64,000 nt of DNA from Sistotremastrum niveocremeum HHB9708 (GCA_001630475.1 KV419447.1:105175-169174), one strand, 5' to 3'. Counted from the stretch's first letter, positions 22,311 through 35,289 are shown. Made by a program: numbers and translations. Notes: generated from the letters alone by a model not told the origin.

Positions 22311-23474
22311 CGCATCTGAGGTGGTGAGTCAGCTACCTTCTTTCTTGAGGCTTCGTTCAGAAAATTGGGTCTCTTTGTAGGGCCATAGTACCTGGCTCGA
22401 AAGTGCGAGGCACCATGGGATCGGTGCGACTGTCGAGTCTTGATAGGTGATTGTAAATTGCATTGGTGAGGCTGCGGCTGTCTTATTTTGAGATCGTGTA
22501 TAGTCAACTGCTATCTCTTTTTCCTAGATGAAGGCTGCTCTTCGATCTAGTTGACCGTTCTGTCTCCATGTTCATGTGAGCTCGACTATGCTTCCGACAC
22601 AATGATCGCAGTCTCACGCATCTTCAGAGTCGATGGCTCCCATGAGCCCTGGGATGCTTTCGCTTGGACCGGTTATTCTGAATGTCGTCGATTGATGTGA
22701 GTATTATTTTCTTGAGTGTCGCCACTGTGTCGGTTCGGGTATTCATTTTTGATATTCCGTGCGATGCAGCTGCGGTTCTGGCATAGCTGCCGAGAATTTT
22801 TGCTTACTGTTCATGTGATACCATGGAGGATCCGTCGAGGACCGTAAGTTGTCATCCAAATTTATTCTACAGACACGATTCTGATGCGCATTGAATGGTA
22901 AGTGCCCTTGAGTACAAAATTGGGCACTTTTGCACTTCTTGGTGACTTAGGCTATCGGAAGCACCGTGATCGATTTCGTCTGTTGCGTGGGTTTTCGCTT
23001 TTTGAATCCTGGTCATCGATGCTAATGAGAACTTGCGTGAAGTTGCCCGGACATCAGCTCGCCTCTATCAATAGGGAACTCGAGTTTTCGTCTTGAGGCT
23101 CCTCGAAGATGGATTCTCCGACGTGACTATCTCAAGGGCTAAACAGCGGAGCACCCGAGATCAAAGATTGTCGACACTGCGGCGATTATGTCGGTGATCA
23201 GTTGATTAGTCTTCAAGCGACTGATTAGGTACTATCATTTCTTGTCATCCCTCCGATTTTGTATTGCAGTCTTGGATTTATGACAAAGAGTTTTAGTCCG
23301 AAAACCCCGAATGAAGACTTCTGGAAAGGTTGTGCTGAGATGCAATCGGTTCGAAAAATTTGACAATTTTCTACAAGTTGTTCAATCTGATCATGATCAG
23401 AGTAGATATGTGACCATATAGCATCAATCGCCCCATTCCAGCCGAGCAAACAAACTGAAAAGCAAGCCTTCTTC

Positions 23475-23525
23475 GCGTTATGTCACGTCACGCATCAATT
23501 TCTCTCTTACCACGATGTCGACGTT
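23475..23525. repeat. GTCACGTCACG repeat, copy 3
   Basis: GCGTTATGTCACGTCACGCA, then TCAATTTCTCTCTTACCACGATGTCGACG. Nearly the same layout as copy 2. Confidence 0.6.
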
Positions 23526-24751
23526 GGCGCAGACCAGACGGAGCCGAGCGCGATGATCCGATATCTTAATCGAACGTTATATGCTGGGAATATGAGCGTC
23601 TGTAAGTCACTGGAATCTCTCATTGAACGATCCGGACGCCTGATTGTCTTGCAGATTATGATTTTGGAGGGAGTACAGTAGCCTTGGATGTAGCACGAAT
23701 TGGGCAAGATTGATCTTTGAGTGAGCCGCCTGTACAAAATTGAGAAGATTGATAGACTCTGACATTCATTCAGAGCTCCCTCGCTATACCACTTGAGTCT
23801 CGAAATATTGCGATCGCATTGTCATCGATCATCACCGACACGTCAGCCCAGCACCCACTTCTCTCCCTTGGACCTCCTGCTCTCTTTCCCAAGGGCTTAC
23901 GACCTACTCACTTCAATGACTCGAAATCAGGACTCTCAGTCTCTCCGATCCTTTGGAAGGATTTCTTCGTTTTCGTCTCCGGGCTGTTCTGCGACTGTTC
24001 TCTCGGATGGACACGAACAACGCTATGACAGCAGCACGATTGTGCAATCCCGGAGATATCAGGATGCAAGTGGGCCCTGAGTATTTTCGAAGGCATGGAA
24101 AGTTAGGGTGGACGAATGGGATCTTCGGGTGCGTTCGACAGTGCCACAGTATTGTTCGTCGCCAATTGAATGTGTACATGCAGATGCTGTGTGATTTGCC
24201 TTTCTTCTGAACTTGTTTCACTTTCACGACAGCTCCGCCTTTGTCCGGTTTATCAGAGACTTCGTCTGGACTGTCCTAAATATTCCGTCAATACCACTGC
24301 CGCACTGCGATAGCCAAGTCGCCGTCTCCGATGAAAGGGGTAGAAAGTTAAAGACCGACTTCAAGGCACTCATGCAATCGTTTCGGATCTCTCGATGCTG
24401 GATCGCGCTAAATCGATCGACCCACCCTCGGATATCCGAGCCAGACGTTATTCCACCCTCAACCGAGAATTTGAATTTTGATCAATCAAGTAAATTAGCA
24501 AGATGGTAAGGTTGAAATGCTTTGTGAGATGATGCTATGAAAGTAATATACAATTGTTTTGATGGTGACGAGATGATATGAGATGGAAGAAGATAATCCA
24601 GAGTAACCGACCAAAAGAGTGACATGACAAGAAGATGCTTCCCAGAACCCGCCAGAACGATACCCGAAAGAATGAAAGCAAATATGAAACCAAAAAAGAC
24701 AGCGAACGTGAACGTAGAGCTGCTCGCTCTGAAGACCTCAGCAAGAATCAA

Positions 24752-27700
24752 CTAAGCGCCGGTGCTTTCAGACCTCGCCGTATCTGAATCCTCCCCCGAC
24801 GCAACACCAGGTCTCTTCACACTGATAGTCTTCAATCCGCTAAGTGTTTCCCGTCTAATTGCTACCGCATTTACACCAGGCATCGTTATGAAATTGACGT
24901 TCATACCTAGGAGTTGTTCGCTCATCGAGACGGGTGTTGTTGGAGGAGGCAGTGCTGGAGACGCTGGAGGTGGTGGGAGCCTCGGAGGAACGGGAGGAGA
25001 TGGTGGAGGTGGATCGGATGGAGGTTGCGATGATGGGGCAGGTTTTGAAGAACGTTGAGGGTAGGGCTGATAGAGATGTTGTGAGAACTTGCGAGGTTTT
25101 CGAGTATGAGACGTCGAGGGTGTTGATGATGGGAAGAATATCTTGCGGAAGAATTCGGGGTCGGTGTGGTTGGGCTCAGATTGACCGCCAACTGACGATG
25201 AAGGTGTCAGAGAGACCGAGGAGGACGGTAGGGGTCCTCGTTCGTTCGAATTCGGCGCGAGAGACGAAGACGATGGCGAAACGGGAATGGGCCCCGATAT
25301 CAGGCTCACATCAGTCCGAGATGTGGGTGGAGGTATCTCTCCAAGCAGATCGTTAATAGTCAATCTCCGCAAGTCCATGCCTCCCCGAGCAACCGGGCGA
25401 TCTGTAGAAATAGGCGCCGGGGTACCCCTCGATGTAATAGAGACCGACAAGGAAACCGGAGGCGTGCCAGTAGGAACAGAAGTCTCTCTGCGCCTATCGA
25501 CGTCTCGGTTCGCCCCCTGATCTCGCATGTTCGCTTCCTGCATCTCGAGACCAGCTGATCGGGGACTTCGAGCAACATCGGTCGTATTGGTCGAAGACGG
25601 CAGAGTAGAAGACCGCTGCACACTGCTCGACGGAATCTCTTCCATTTGAATATCCTTATCAAGAGGTTGTCGATTCAACAGCTCTCCTGCATTCTCAACT
25701 CTGTCCTGTACCCCCTTGCCCGTCATGTACGGATCACAATGAACGAACTCCTGATTGTTCATATCGGTGTGTGGAGGAGGCGGCGGAGGCGAAGGAGTTC
25801 TTTGTTGACGATATGATGCTGCGGATGAGGAAGGGGGTGGTCTAACCCATACTCTGTAGTCGGATGGTCGATAGTATGAGCCTGCGGAAGGTGCGAGGGT
25901 TGGACGAGGGACTGTCTGGTCGATTGCGACGAGGGGATAGTGGGCGTATGGGAATTGAGGGGGAGGAGGGATTCTCGGAAGAGCTGAAGGCTGAGTCATT
26001 GCCGTCGGAGGCTGTTGCGCAGAATTCATCTTTGGTTTGGATCCCGAAGACGAAGATGACGTCGACGCGGAAGCCTTCGGAGTAGATGATGTAGCCTCAT
26101 GCGATCGTTTATTGACCCCTCCCGAAAAGCTCTTCGCGAGATTAAAGCTCGCTAGCCCCATAGGCGTATACTCTATCTTCCCAAATGTTCTTCCCACAAT
26201 CGTCCCTGTAGGCGGTTGCGCACGATATGATAAGGGCAGGGAAGGGTGATGTATCAGCTTCGTTTGGGATGGAGACGTAGCAGCTTTCGCTGCCTGATTG
26301 GATACCGAAGGCATCCCTATTCCAGAGGTCGAAGAATGAGGGTTGACAGGACTGGTTGGAGTCGACGGGAGAGATGGAGTTTCTCGTTGCGCTTTGAAAT
26401 GCGGCTGAGGAAGATCGGATGATGCCCCTGAAGCCGTAGGTGGAGTCTGAGTGTCTACGTTTGCTCCGTTCGATGGTGACTGGATCGGAGCAGGAGTAGG
26501 TAACTGTTGCGGTTCATCTATCCCACCAGTGCTTGGAGTCGTCATCGACTTCTCCGGGTCGCCTACAACAGGAGATCGTACTTGAGGATTCCTCTCGAAA
26601 TCTTGCGCCTTTGATGGTAAAGTCGACCGGTTTAGCGGTAGAACTGGGACCCAAGGAGGAACATATTGTCTCGGCATCTTGTTGCCTCGAGCATCGAGCT
26701 CAGAAGGAGGCTTGTAATATCCTATAAAGGGTACGACAGGTGTAGTCGTTGACGGTGAGGGATTCAGCGGGGTGTAAGTGATGTCGGTCGGTCCGGGCAT
26801 TGAGAGGAGCGGAAGGGGTGTAGATGGACGGGAGGATTGTTGTGATTGGACTGGCGTAGCTGCTGGTGTCGGCGGCGCGGCCGCAAGTGGAGGACTAGGA
26901 GATGATCGATGCGAGTCGTCGATATGATTCGAATCTTGAGTCGGCGGTTCCACAGGCGACTCGGGCGATGTTTCAACATCAATATGAGAATCTACTGGTA
27001 GTGGAGAGGAGGGTTGGGTTGGGACTTTCGAAGATTCTTCGGGTCGTTCTGCCGGTATCGGCTTCGCCGAAGTCGACGGTTGAGAGTGCGATTCAACGAC
27101 AGCCGCCGGCGGTATCGTCTCCAATGATGCAGGAGCATCTTCCGCAGGTTGTACAGAAGCCGATGGAGAAGGATCTCTTCGTGATTTGCGCTTTTTACGT
27201 CGAGGCTCACATTCCGGCTGAGACTGAGCTTGAGGAGGCGGAGGAGCTGGATAATAATACGCTGGAGCGTACGGAGTGGGATAAGGTGCATATGCGAATC
27301 CTGGTTGTGCCATCGAAAGATGTGATGGGGGACCGGATGAAGGTGGAAGATATTGAGGATGCGGAGGCATGTATTCGGGGAGAAAGGTCGGATACATGTA
27401 CGGATACGGATAGGGATGATGGTTCGTCGAAGGATGCGCTGCAGTGTACATTCCTGGTATACCCATACCCATGGGATTCGCGTCATGAGGCGATGGAACT
27501 CCCGGAGGAGGAGGTATAGTCGGATAATAAGCGCCGGGATAAGGCTGAGCGCTGGGGTATGGTTGTGGAATGAACATGGGTACGGCATTAGTTGCATATC
27601 CAGGAGGGAGAGCGAAAGCTGGAGGAGGTGGGATGTGATATGGACGGTGGGATGTAGAGAAATCAATGGGTTTGCGAGGGGGCAAATTTGGAGGTGATGA

Positions 27701-29015
27701 AGCACGAGCGATGGATGGAGCTTTTCTTTTGTGTGGAATTAAGGAGGAGGCGGAAGAAGGGGGTGGTACGTCGTCTGGACTTGTGCGATCTGAGGGCGAA
27801 GAGATGTCGTATGGGGAGGCTACGCTGCCGGAAGTGGTATCCCGTTCTTTCGATGAGGTCGCATCCTGCGCGATGACCTCATCATCAACCTCCATATCCT
27901 GTGAAGGATGAGCAGTCTCCTTCTCGCCGTTCGCTGACGACTTCGATGTAGTATCGATCAGGGTAGCTGGTTTCGGTGATGGCGATCGTGGGACAAGCGA
28001 ACGCGTGACTTCGTTCTCATCTCGCAATCCAGCATTCTCATCCTCGCTCTCCATATCCCTGCCTTCCCTGCCTTCCGTCCCATCCTCGTCGTATCCTTCC
28101 TCATCCGCTGAATCCCATTCCTCTGCCTCCGAGTCAACCGTTCCTTTGGACGAAGAAGCTCCGCGAGTCGATTTTGCTGAAGCTGAGCGTGATCGTCTTG
28201 CTAATCTTCGCGATGTACGTCTGGGAGCGGAATCTTTCGGAGTCCCAATTGGAAGATCTGGATGGTGTCCGCTGATGCACGTCAGCCAAACCGGATTAGT
28301 ACGAAATTTGGAGGACTCACCGAACTTTGATATGACGTTTGAGAGCATCAGTCTGACATGTTTCAAGATGATGAGGGAAGGATGGAGATGGTAAATCAGA
28401 GTCGAGATCGTACCCTAGTGAAGCTCAATTTGCAGTGCTTGCACACCAGATCTCGAACGCTGTGGATATACGATCAATATCGGCAGAGGATAGAATAATA
28501 AAGCACGCACAATCCAGGCATCTCATGCCCCACCACAGTCCGCTGATGTCGTTTCAGATCCGCCTCTCTCTGGAACACCTTATCACAATCGTTGATTCGA
28601 CATGGCCATAGTAAAGTAGGATCCGTGATACGTTTCGGCTTATTCTTCGACGAATTAGGCCTAGAATAAGACTTCTTCTGGCTTCCCTCTGAAACTCCTG
28701 AGTTCGGTTCTGGAGATTCTGCGGCGATGGATGTGCCGGCGCGTGGTCGCAAGACTGGGGGTGAAGGAGGTGATGATTGAGTCGGAGGGATGATCGGTGG
28801 GGGGTCTGGAGGTGAGGTGCCTTCAATGACTTCTTCCAAAGTAGATTTTGAGCTTGAAGCCTTGTGTATATTTTCTTCAGATGCTGCCGCCGCGGCCGCT
28901 GCAGCAGCTGCTACAGCCTGTTGCTGCTAATCAGGATAGATCGAGTATTATGATCCCATTCAACGATTATCGCATGTAATGTACGCACCTTTTGCTTCAT
29001 ATGTGGTCGCACCAT
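24752..29015 (-). CDS. two-C2H2-zinc-finger protein with a very long disordered tail
   Basis: Exons, 5' to 3': 29015-28989, 28926-28511, 28459-28414, 28352-28321 and 28271-24752; phases join to 1,346 aa. After an Ala run there are two fingers: C118/C123..H136/H143 (WPCRINDC, then LKRHQRTVVGH) and C154/C157..H170/H176 (VCKHC, then LKRHIKVRGHH). The second finger is split over two tiny exons, which supports the splicing. The remaining roughly 1,170 residues are Pro/Ser/Thr-rich and look disordered, with Tyr-Pro-rich repeats in the middle and a conserved-looking C-terminus (LLGMNVNFITMPGVNAVAIR). It is probably a nuclear sequence-specific regulator; its targets cannot be told. The start MVRPHMKQK is chosen over an open upstream extension because it is short, basic and typical of this type. 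Confidence 0.85.
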
Positions 29016-31172
29016 CTTTTCTTCGTCGACCTCCCCGTGAACGACGTCGACGATGAGGAACGGGTGGCAATGGTGGCAGACAAAGCAAGCGGAGTTTAAA
29101 CCTGATTTGGGTAAATCACGCGTCGATTGAGACCCTGAAACTCGGGCCGATCGTGGAGTCCGAATAATTTTGTACTTAAACGAGCGGCAAGTCGGCATCG
29201 TTCTAAACTAGGAACATCCAAATTCACATGCCGTTGATGTTTAAATCATGAATGCAGTTCTGAGTGGCCAATGTCAGTCATTTCGATGTAGATTTACCAG
29301 GTTGTAGAGGTTCAAGGCTGGCAAATGCTCTTATCTTCTCATCCGGTGTGAAAGCGGGCGTATGGAATTTCATCGAAGTCGAGAATCAAGAATTCCCTGC
29401 TTCACACCATCGCTGGACCCACAGAGCTCACGTGGACGACTACCTTTTCGAGGACTTTTCTCGAGAAACCTCGCAGAGATCGCACGATGTTATCAGATGT
29501 GGGTCCCCATTTGAGTGCCCAAAGAGAAAGACGAAGCCGACGTTCTGGCTTATCGGAAGCGTCTCTAGCATAAGAGTACATGAGGCTGATGTTCTGGAGT
29601 TACACACAGGAAATCTAGATTCAATCGATGAGGTACGAAGATCATACTCTCGAACTCTAGGGCCATGGCTTGTCCGCATGACTCGCCCATATCTTCACGC
29701 CTTACGTACATGTTGCTAACCTCTCGCACGAACGATAGATCGCAATGTGTCGGCTTAGTTCTGAATATCCTTCACCCCGATATGGCGTAGATATCTTCTC
29801 GATTCTTAGGCTGCATGCCAGACTTTAGCATTGTCAGTACATGTAACGAGCTACGGGTATAGCTACGGCGCGTCAATACGCATAAAAAGTTCTTTATCAT
29901 CCCGCATGCATGTTGAGCATAGGAATATGCGAGAGTACGACGATGTCAGAAGTCTGATCGTGACGAAAAATGTCAAATTGGTGATACTGTACTCAATCAA
30001 TCTTAAGTCCCAGTCACGTGTCACAGGCCCTCAAAAAATTACATAATTTAGGTCCCATAACGCGTCACACTCAGTTGTTGGGACTTGATTTATTTGAAAA
30101 AAATTCCGGGCCTGCCCGCCCTGGGACTTGGCTGGTCATTTGGGACCTCATTTTCATGCATGTCACAGTAACACCTGGGACCTGGGACCTCGGGACTTGG
30201 TATTCTCATTTGTCACGGTCACAAAAGCTGGGACCTAAGTTTGATTGAGTACAGTAAAGAGTTGCTCTCACAATGATGAGAGACTGCAACAAGTGCCGTA
30301 GATATACGGAACTGAATATGACATATTGACATCTCTACGTAATATCTCTAGGATTGCGTGCGATGCTAAAATATCAATAAAGTTGAACTCGCTGGCGGAG
30401 CTGGAAAGTACCGACCTTAATACCCGATTAGGTAACGGGCGGGAATATCTCACGCTCACCGGCCGACATTCTTCTCTGCTCTTGAACTGAAGTGATTCAT
30501 GTAAACTTGAATTTGAAATATTCGACCTGCGGCGATTGCGATGAGTGATTAGCCTATAATGGATTGAGCATAGCAATTTGTCATCTATACAGAAGCTGAT
30601 CCGGCGTGCTCGACGTCCGTACTGCAGTACAGTGGGTTTTCGTGGTTGATCAAATCGTGAGCGCATGCAGCTGATCATCTATTTCTTGTCGAACCTGTCC
30701 TCGATATTTTCCTGCATGCTCGATTTATTCCTTTGGATGCCAAAGCTGAGCCGGCCAACGGTCGTTTCATGCCGAGGAATACGGATTACATAAGCGACAA
30801 CCTCGTCGTTCAGCAAGCGATGAAAATTCACATTGTCGAGAGGTGATCAATGCATGAGGTCGAATCCGGGGTCACTTACTCCGCTGAGTACTCTGGTTCT
30901 CACTGAGAACTGCGCTTCTCTCTCCGACTTGTAATCTGCAATCAGTGCAGTGCTTTGGCCCTTGGGCTTCGGCGCTTCGGCAATCAGCTAGTCGTAGGGC
31001 AACGCAATGAACAGGGATCCAATAAATGGGCTTGTCGGCGATTCCCTATTACGACCTGCTCAAAAGTCACACTACTCGTGCTGTCTGCTCTCTTTCTGTC
31101 GATTCTTCATCTAATACGCCATCTTTCAGCTCTGCGACTCTAAAATATAGCGTCAAATCTTGATACCAGACG
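29016..31172. other. intergenic stretch with one MITE
   Basis: Lies between the minus-strand zinc-finger gene and the plus-strand kinase-TPR gene, so it holds two divergent promoters. A 268-bp MITE lies at 29987-30254. The longest open frame (29264-29719) lacks an ATG at its start and has no family look. Nothing else is supported. Confidence 0.6.
29987..30254. mobile_element. 268-bp MITE (copy 2) with TA target duplication
   Basis: Perfect terminal inverted repeat TACTGTACTCAATCAA (29985-30000) and its reverse complement (30241-30256), with TA as the likely duplication. Length is identical to copy 1 (3263-3530) and it shares the subterminal word GTCCCAGTCACGYGTCACA, but the interiors are strongly diverged, so the two are old relatives. 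Confidence 0.85.
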
Positions 31173-34100
31173 ATGGCGACTCCTGAAGCTGAACAGCCCG
31201 ATGAACAGCTGGCTGAGTTTGAGGATATCACGGCGCAGATCACGTATTCTGAAGAGGATGCGTATCCCGTTGCGTCAGGCGGCTATTCAGATATCTTCAA
31301 GGCACGGTTCAACGGGTCAGCGGTAGCAGTGAAAGTTATGAGAGAGCTAGGGATCGAAGGAGAGAAGAAGCGGCGTTCTCTATCACGAGTGCGTATCCAT
31401 TGTGTGCTCTAATCCGATCTCCTCTCATTCCTCCTATCCATGATAGAAAATCAACCATGAAATGAAACTCTGGTCGATGATGAAGCATGAAAATGTCCTC
31501 CCATTCCTTGGATTCTGCTTTTACCGTGGAGCATCAGCTTCTCCTGATGTCGACGTTACTATGTTTTCGCTTGTCTCTCCTTGGATGAAGAATGGCACCG
31601 CACCAGAATACATCCGAGCACATCCTACAATAAATCGGATCGATCTGGTCAGTCTTTCTCGTCCAATCTCCGCCTCGTATATACCAACGAGGGCCTGAAG
31701 CTCGCAGGAATCATCAACGGCCTAGCATTCCTCCATTCCCAATCAGTGGTACATGGGGATTTGAAAGGGGTATGGCTTTGTATCATGCCGCCTTCGATAT
31801 TTAAACCTTTACGTTCAGGGAAATATACTCATTTCCGACGACGGCAAAGCAGTGTTGGCCGATTTCGGATTAGCGATACTGCTAGATGCAGATCCAGTAT
31901 TCGGGACGGAAACTTTCCAGACTACGACCGCCAATCTTAAAGGAACACCACGATGGATGGCGCCGGAATTATTTGCGGAGCCAGATAGACCGCCGAAACT
32001 CTCTCCGGAATCCGACGTATGGGCGGTCGGATGTATTTTTCTGGTAATATTGCGCTTCGAGGTTTGCTATTGAGGCTCATCGTATTCGAACAGGAACTCA
32101 TCGCCAATCTCGTTCCCTATGCATACTGCAAGACCAACGTCCACGTCCTAAATTCCTTAATCCGACAACGACTTCCATATGAAGCACGATCAGGCGACAT
32201 CGATGGGAACGATGTTTTGAGCTTGATCAATTTGGAGATCGAGCCATTAGGTCCTTGGGAATTCGAACAATATTCAGGACTTTGGGATCTTTGTCAACGT
32301 TGTTGGAGCATCAAACCTTCGGATCGGCCTAAATGTCAGGAAATGCATGAATTCTTGACGAATATAAGGTATGTTTATCTTGTCCTACATGGAGATTCTC
32401 CGTATCTGATGACGTCGGACGATCCAGTGCTTCGATCACAGCTTCTGCGACTCCCGAGAACGCCATCCCTTCCTCTTCTGACGGACTTCAAGAATCCGTC
32501 TCTCCATCTCCACCGTCGAATGCTCTTGATACCATCAAAGCCGTTGCAGAGATCGGTGCCGAGACTACGAACAATCCTCCAAACCCTCAAGGAAATGGTC
32601 CATCGACAGTGGATCTTTCTCGGACTCTGATCAACGTCTCGAGCGAGCTGAAGAAGGCTTCGGGGACACCAACGACACCCATCAAACGCAAAGACTACGC
32701 TTTAGCCAGCGACGAAGCACTCGTGCGGATGAGGAAACGTACTCTGGGGCCGGATCATCGCGATACTTTATCGAGTATGCACGATCTCGCTTTACATTAT
32801 GGCACCAAGCATCGATACACCGACGCCGAAGCGATGGGTCTTCAGACTATCGAAGGCCGGATAAAACAATTAGGACCAGACGACCCTTTCACTCTAACCA
32901 CCCGACATAACCTGGGTGCTCTTTACCGACTCATGGGACGATTCGAAGAATCTGAGAAGCTTCTCATCGAGGTTTTGGAGGCGCGCAGTCGGGTGTTGGG
33001 TGAATATCATACCAACACACTTGCGACTCAACATGAGTTAGCGCTCGCTCTGAGCGGTCAAAGTCGGTATGCCGAAGCTGAGGCTCTGAACCGCCGTACT
33101 ATCGAAGGAAAGACGAGGACCCTCGGCGAAGATCATCCCGATACTCTGACGACGCGGAGTAATCTGGGACAGAATCTCAACGGTTTGCATCGTTATGGGG
33201 AGGCGGAGAAGATTATGCTCGCTGTCGTCGAGGGTAGATCGAGAGTGATTGGCGATGACGATCCCAGTACTATGGGTAGTCGGTATACCCTCTCTATCGC
33301 ACAGCGGAATCTTGGGAAGATGAAGGAGGCGAAAGAGGAAGGGTTAAAAGTGCTGGCTTATCGAAGAACACATCTCGGAAACGAGAATATCGATACGGTT
33401 CGGTCTATGCACGAAGTCGCTCTGGCTTTATCCGGGTTGGGCGAACATAAGGCAGCCGAGTCTTTGGATGCAGAGGCTGCTGCCGGAAAGGAGAAGATAT
33501 TGGGACCTATGGATCCCGATACACTAACTACCCGCTACAATCTCGCTCTCGACATCACGAAACAAGGACGGTACAAAGAAGCCGAAGCCATCTTCGTCGA
33601 CGTCGTCAGGAAAAGATCGAAAGTCCTGGGATCCGAAACCCCATTGACGTTATGTGCGTCTTTCCAGCTCGCAGCGACTCTTCGGAATCAGAATCGATAT
33701 AAAGAAGCGGAGTCTGTGGGCGAGAAGGTCTTCGAAGCTAGGAAGCGGGTCCTCAGCGAAGATCACCCGGATATTCTCAGAAGCATGCACGATCTCGCGC
33801 TGACGTATACCAGTGTCAAACGCTATAAGGATAGCGAAACGATGGGTCTCGCTTTGATCGAGAAGAGAAAACGAATACTCGGTCCAGATCATATCGATAC
33901 CCTGGTTGCGATGAGTAACCTAGGTTGGAACTACTCTAGCGAAGGGCGACTGAAGCAGGCTGAACATTGGTATTTGAAGGCCATTCCACCTCGGAAGCGC
34001 GTTTGTGGACCAAACAATATTGGTGTGCTTATATGTACCCATCAACTGGCGCTGATCTATTATCGACAAGGTCGTTACACTGAATCTATCGAGGTAGGGA

Positions 34101-34381
34101 AAGAGACGCTGGCAGGAAGAAGAGAGGCGTTGGGATCGGATCACTTCGATACGATGATGACGATGAGCAATTTAGCGCTCAGTTATTCGAAAGAAGGACT
34201 CTACGAAGAGGCGGCTGAGATAGGTGTCGAAGTGGTTGAGCGACGGCGGCGTATCTTGGGGGATCAGAATTCCGATACCCTATCGAGCATCGAGAATTTG
34301 GCAGTCGCCTACGATATATTAGGTCTTACAAAACAGGCTGAAGCATTGGAGGAGATAATCATAGCTAATAAGCGCACATGA
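31173..34381 (+). CDS. protein kinase with 13 kinesin-light-chain-type TPRs
   Basis: Exons are 31173-31388, 31447-31647, 31692-31769, 31819-32043, 32094-32368 and 32428-34381; phases join to 982 aa. The kinase domain (about residues 28-390) has the Gly loop ASGGYSDIFKA, the Lys in VAVKVM, HGDLKGGNIL with HGD in place of HRD, DFGLA and APEL, so it looks active and TKL-like. A Ser/Pro linker leads to 13 repeats of about 42 residues, each marked by a variant of RTLGPDHPDTL, as in kinesin light chain TPRs. Such repeats bind partner peptides. The architecture recalls fungal NLR-like proteins in which a signalling domain is coupled to a TPR sensor; that reading is inference. Two shorter paralogs follow at 36517-38453 and 38808-41098 on the other strand. 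Confidence 0.88.
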
Positions 34382-35032
34382 CTTGTGTATTCCTGGGACT
34401 CATGGATAGCTTTCATCTTTTCATTTCATGTATATTATTTTTCCTTAATTTGTGTATATCATACCTTTTAACGCCTGACTCGACTTATGCGTCTTAGACT
34501 ATTCGAAACCCAGAGGTTTCATTTCCGAAATCCGATTCCGATTCTGACGGTCATGCCGGCTATTTTACTTTGACCGACTATGACTTCGAGTGCGCTCGGG
34601 CCTCGCGATCCATCGCACATGCAGATCTTGTCGATGCAATTCATGGCATCGGAGAAACTCTCTGATGTTTTACTAGAGCTGAAGATGGAGACAAATGGGT
34701 TTTACAATGCAGGGTATTTTATGGCAACGATGTACTAGTCCAAAATGTACATAGGTATGCGAGTTCCTGCGCGGAACGAATAATCCGTATTACAAAGAGT
34801 GCGGCCTCAAGAAAGTGAAAGTGAATAACGAATATGTAATAATGCAGTTCGGGATATAAAGAAGGAGAGGAGGGCGGCTATCATGATGAGGGAGCGATGC
34901 AGATGGCGGTTATATATGTACTATGCAGATGCAAGACAAGAAAGAAGGAGACGATGCGTAAGAGGGATCTAAGGAATAATAATGAATAAGATGAACGAGA
35001 TTAGCGAAGATTAGAGACTTACGAGTCAATCA
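34382..35032. other. intergenic, no gene seen
   Basis: Space between two genes that converge on it: the 3' end of the kinase-TPR gene on the plus strand and the 3' end of the small CaaX peptide gene on the minus strand. AT-rich 3' flank with TATAAT-like words; nothing supportable. Confidence 0.6.
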
Positions 35033-35173
35033 TCACGAGATGACGCAATAGCCGTTAGCGGCCTGCCTGGTTTCGTAGTCCTTTGGCAGCTCAGACTCCG
35101 GCGATGTGTTATCGGAGGAGGAGGAAGCGCCGGAGGAGAAGGTGAAAGTAAAGGCGGTGGAGAGGAAATCCAT
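35033..35173 (-). CDS. CaaX-box peptide, probable mating pheromone precursor
   Basis: A single-exon 46-residue frame that begins MDFLSTAF, continues through a Ser-rich and acidic middle (SSSSDNTSPESE) and ends NGYCVIS followed by the stop. Cys-Val-Ile-Ser is a standard CaaX box for farnesylation. Size, MD start, acidic middle and terminal CaaX are the hallmarks of basidiomycete lipopeptide pheromone precursors, which are trimmed near an acidic-basic pair upstream; here ETR sits 7 residues before the Cys, giving a possible mature tail of QAANGYC. TTATAAGAGG about 120 bp upstream (minus strand, near 35295) is a good TATA box, and an ACAAAG core (near 35270) resembles HMG pheromone-response sites. 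No STE3-type receptor is in the window. It could also be another small prenylated peptide. Confidence 0.68.
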   Translation of the reverse strand: MDFLSTAFTFTFSSGASSSSDNTSPESELPKDYETRQAANGYCVIS

Positions 35174-35289
35174 TGGTGAGACGATCGATAGGGTGTTAGG
35201 GCTGGTGTTAGGGGATGATAGCGAGACTATGCTCGACTAGGCCGCGATTGGGGATATGAGAGTTCGATGCTTTGTTCAGACCCGTCCTC

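Larger units (their letters stand above)
19325..24751. other. gene-poor stretch with diverged promoter-like repeats
   Basis: I see no intact gene. It holds two GTCACGTCACG repeats (19910-19960, 23475-23525) and two TATA-containing modules (about 21050-21250 and 22010-22310). From 21350 to 21770 several short segments with good donor and acceptor words could be exons of a small decayed gene, but the pieces match nothing I know. The last 250 bp are probably the 3' UTR of the minus-strand zinc-finger gene. Confidence 0.5.

Noticed and set aside
29264-29719. 151-codon plus-strand frame next to the zinc-finger gene
   Set aside because: It does not begin with ATG, shows no family resemblance or splice support, and lies where a divergent promoter is expected.
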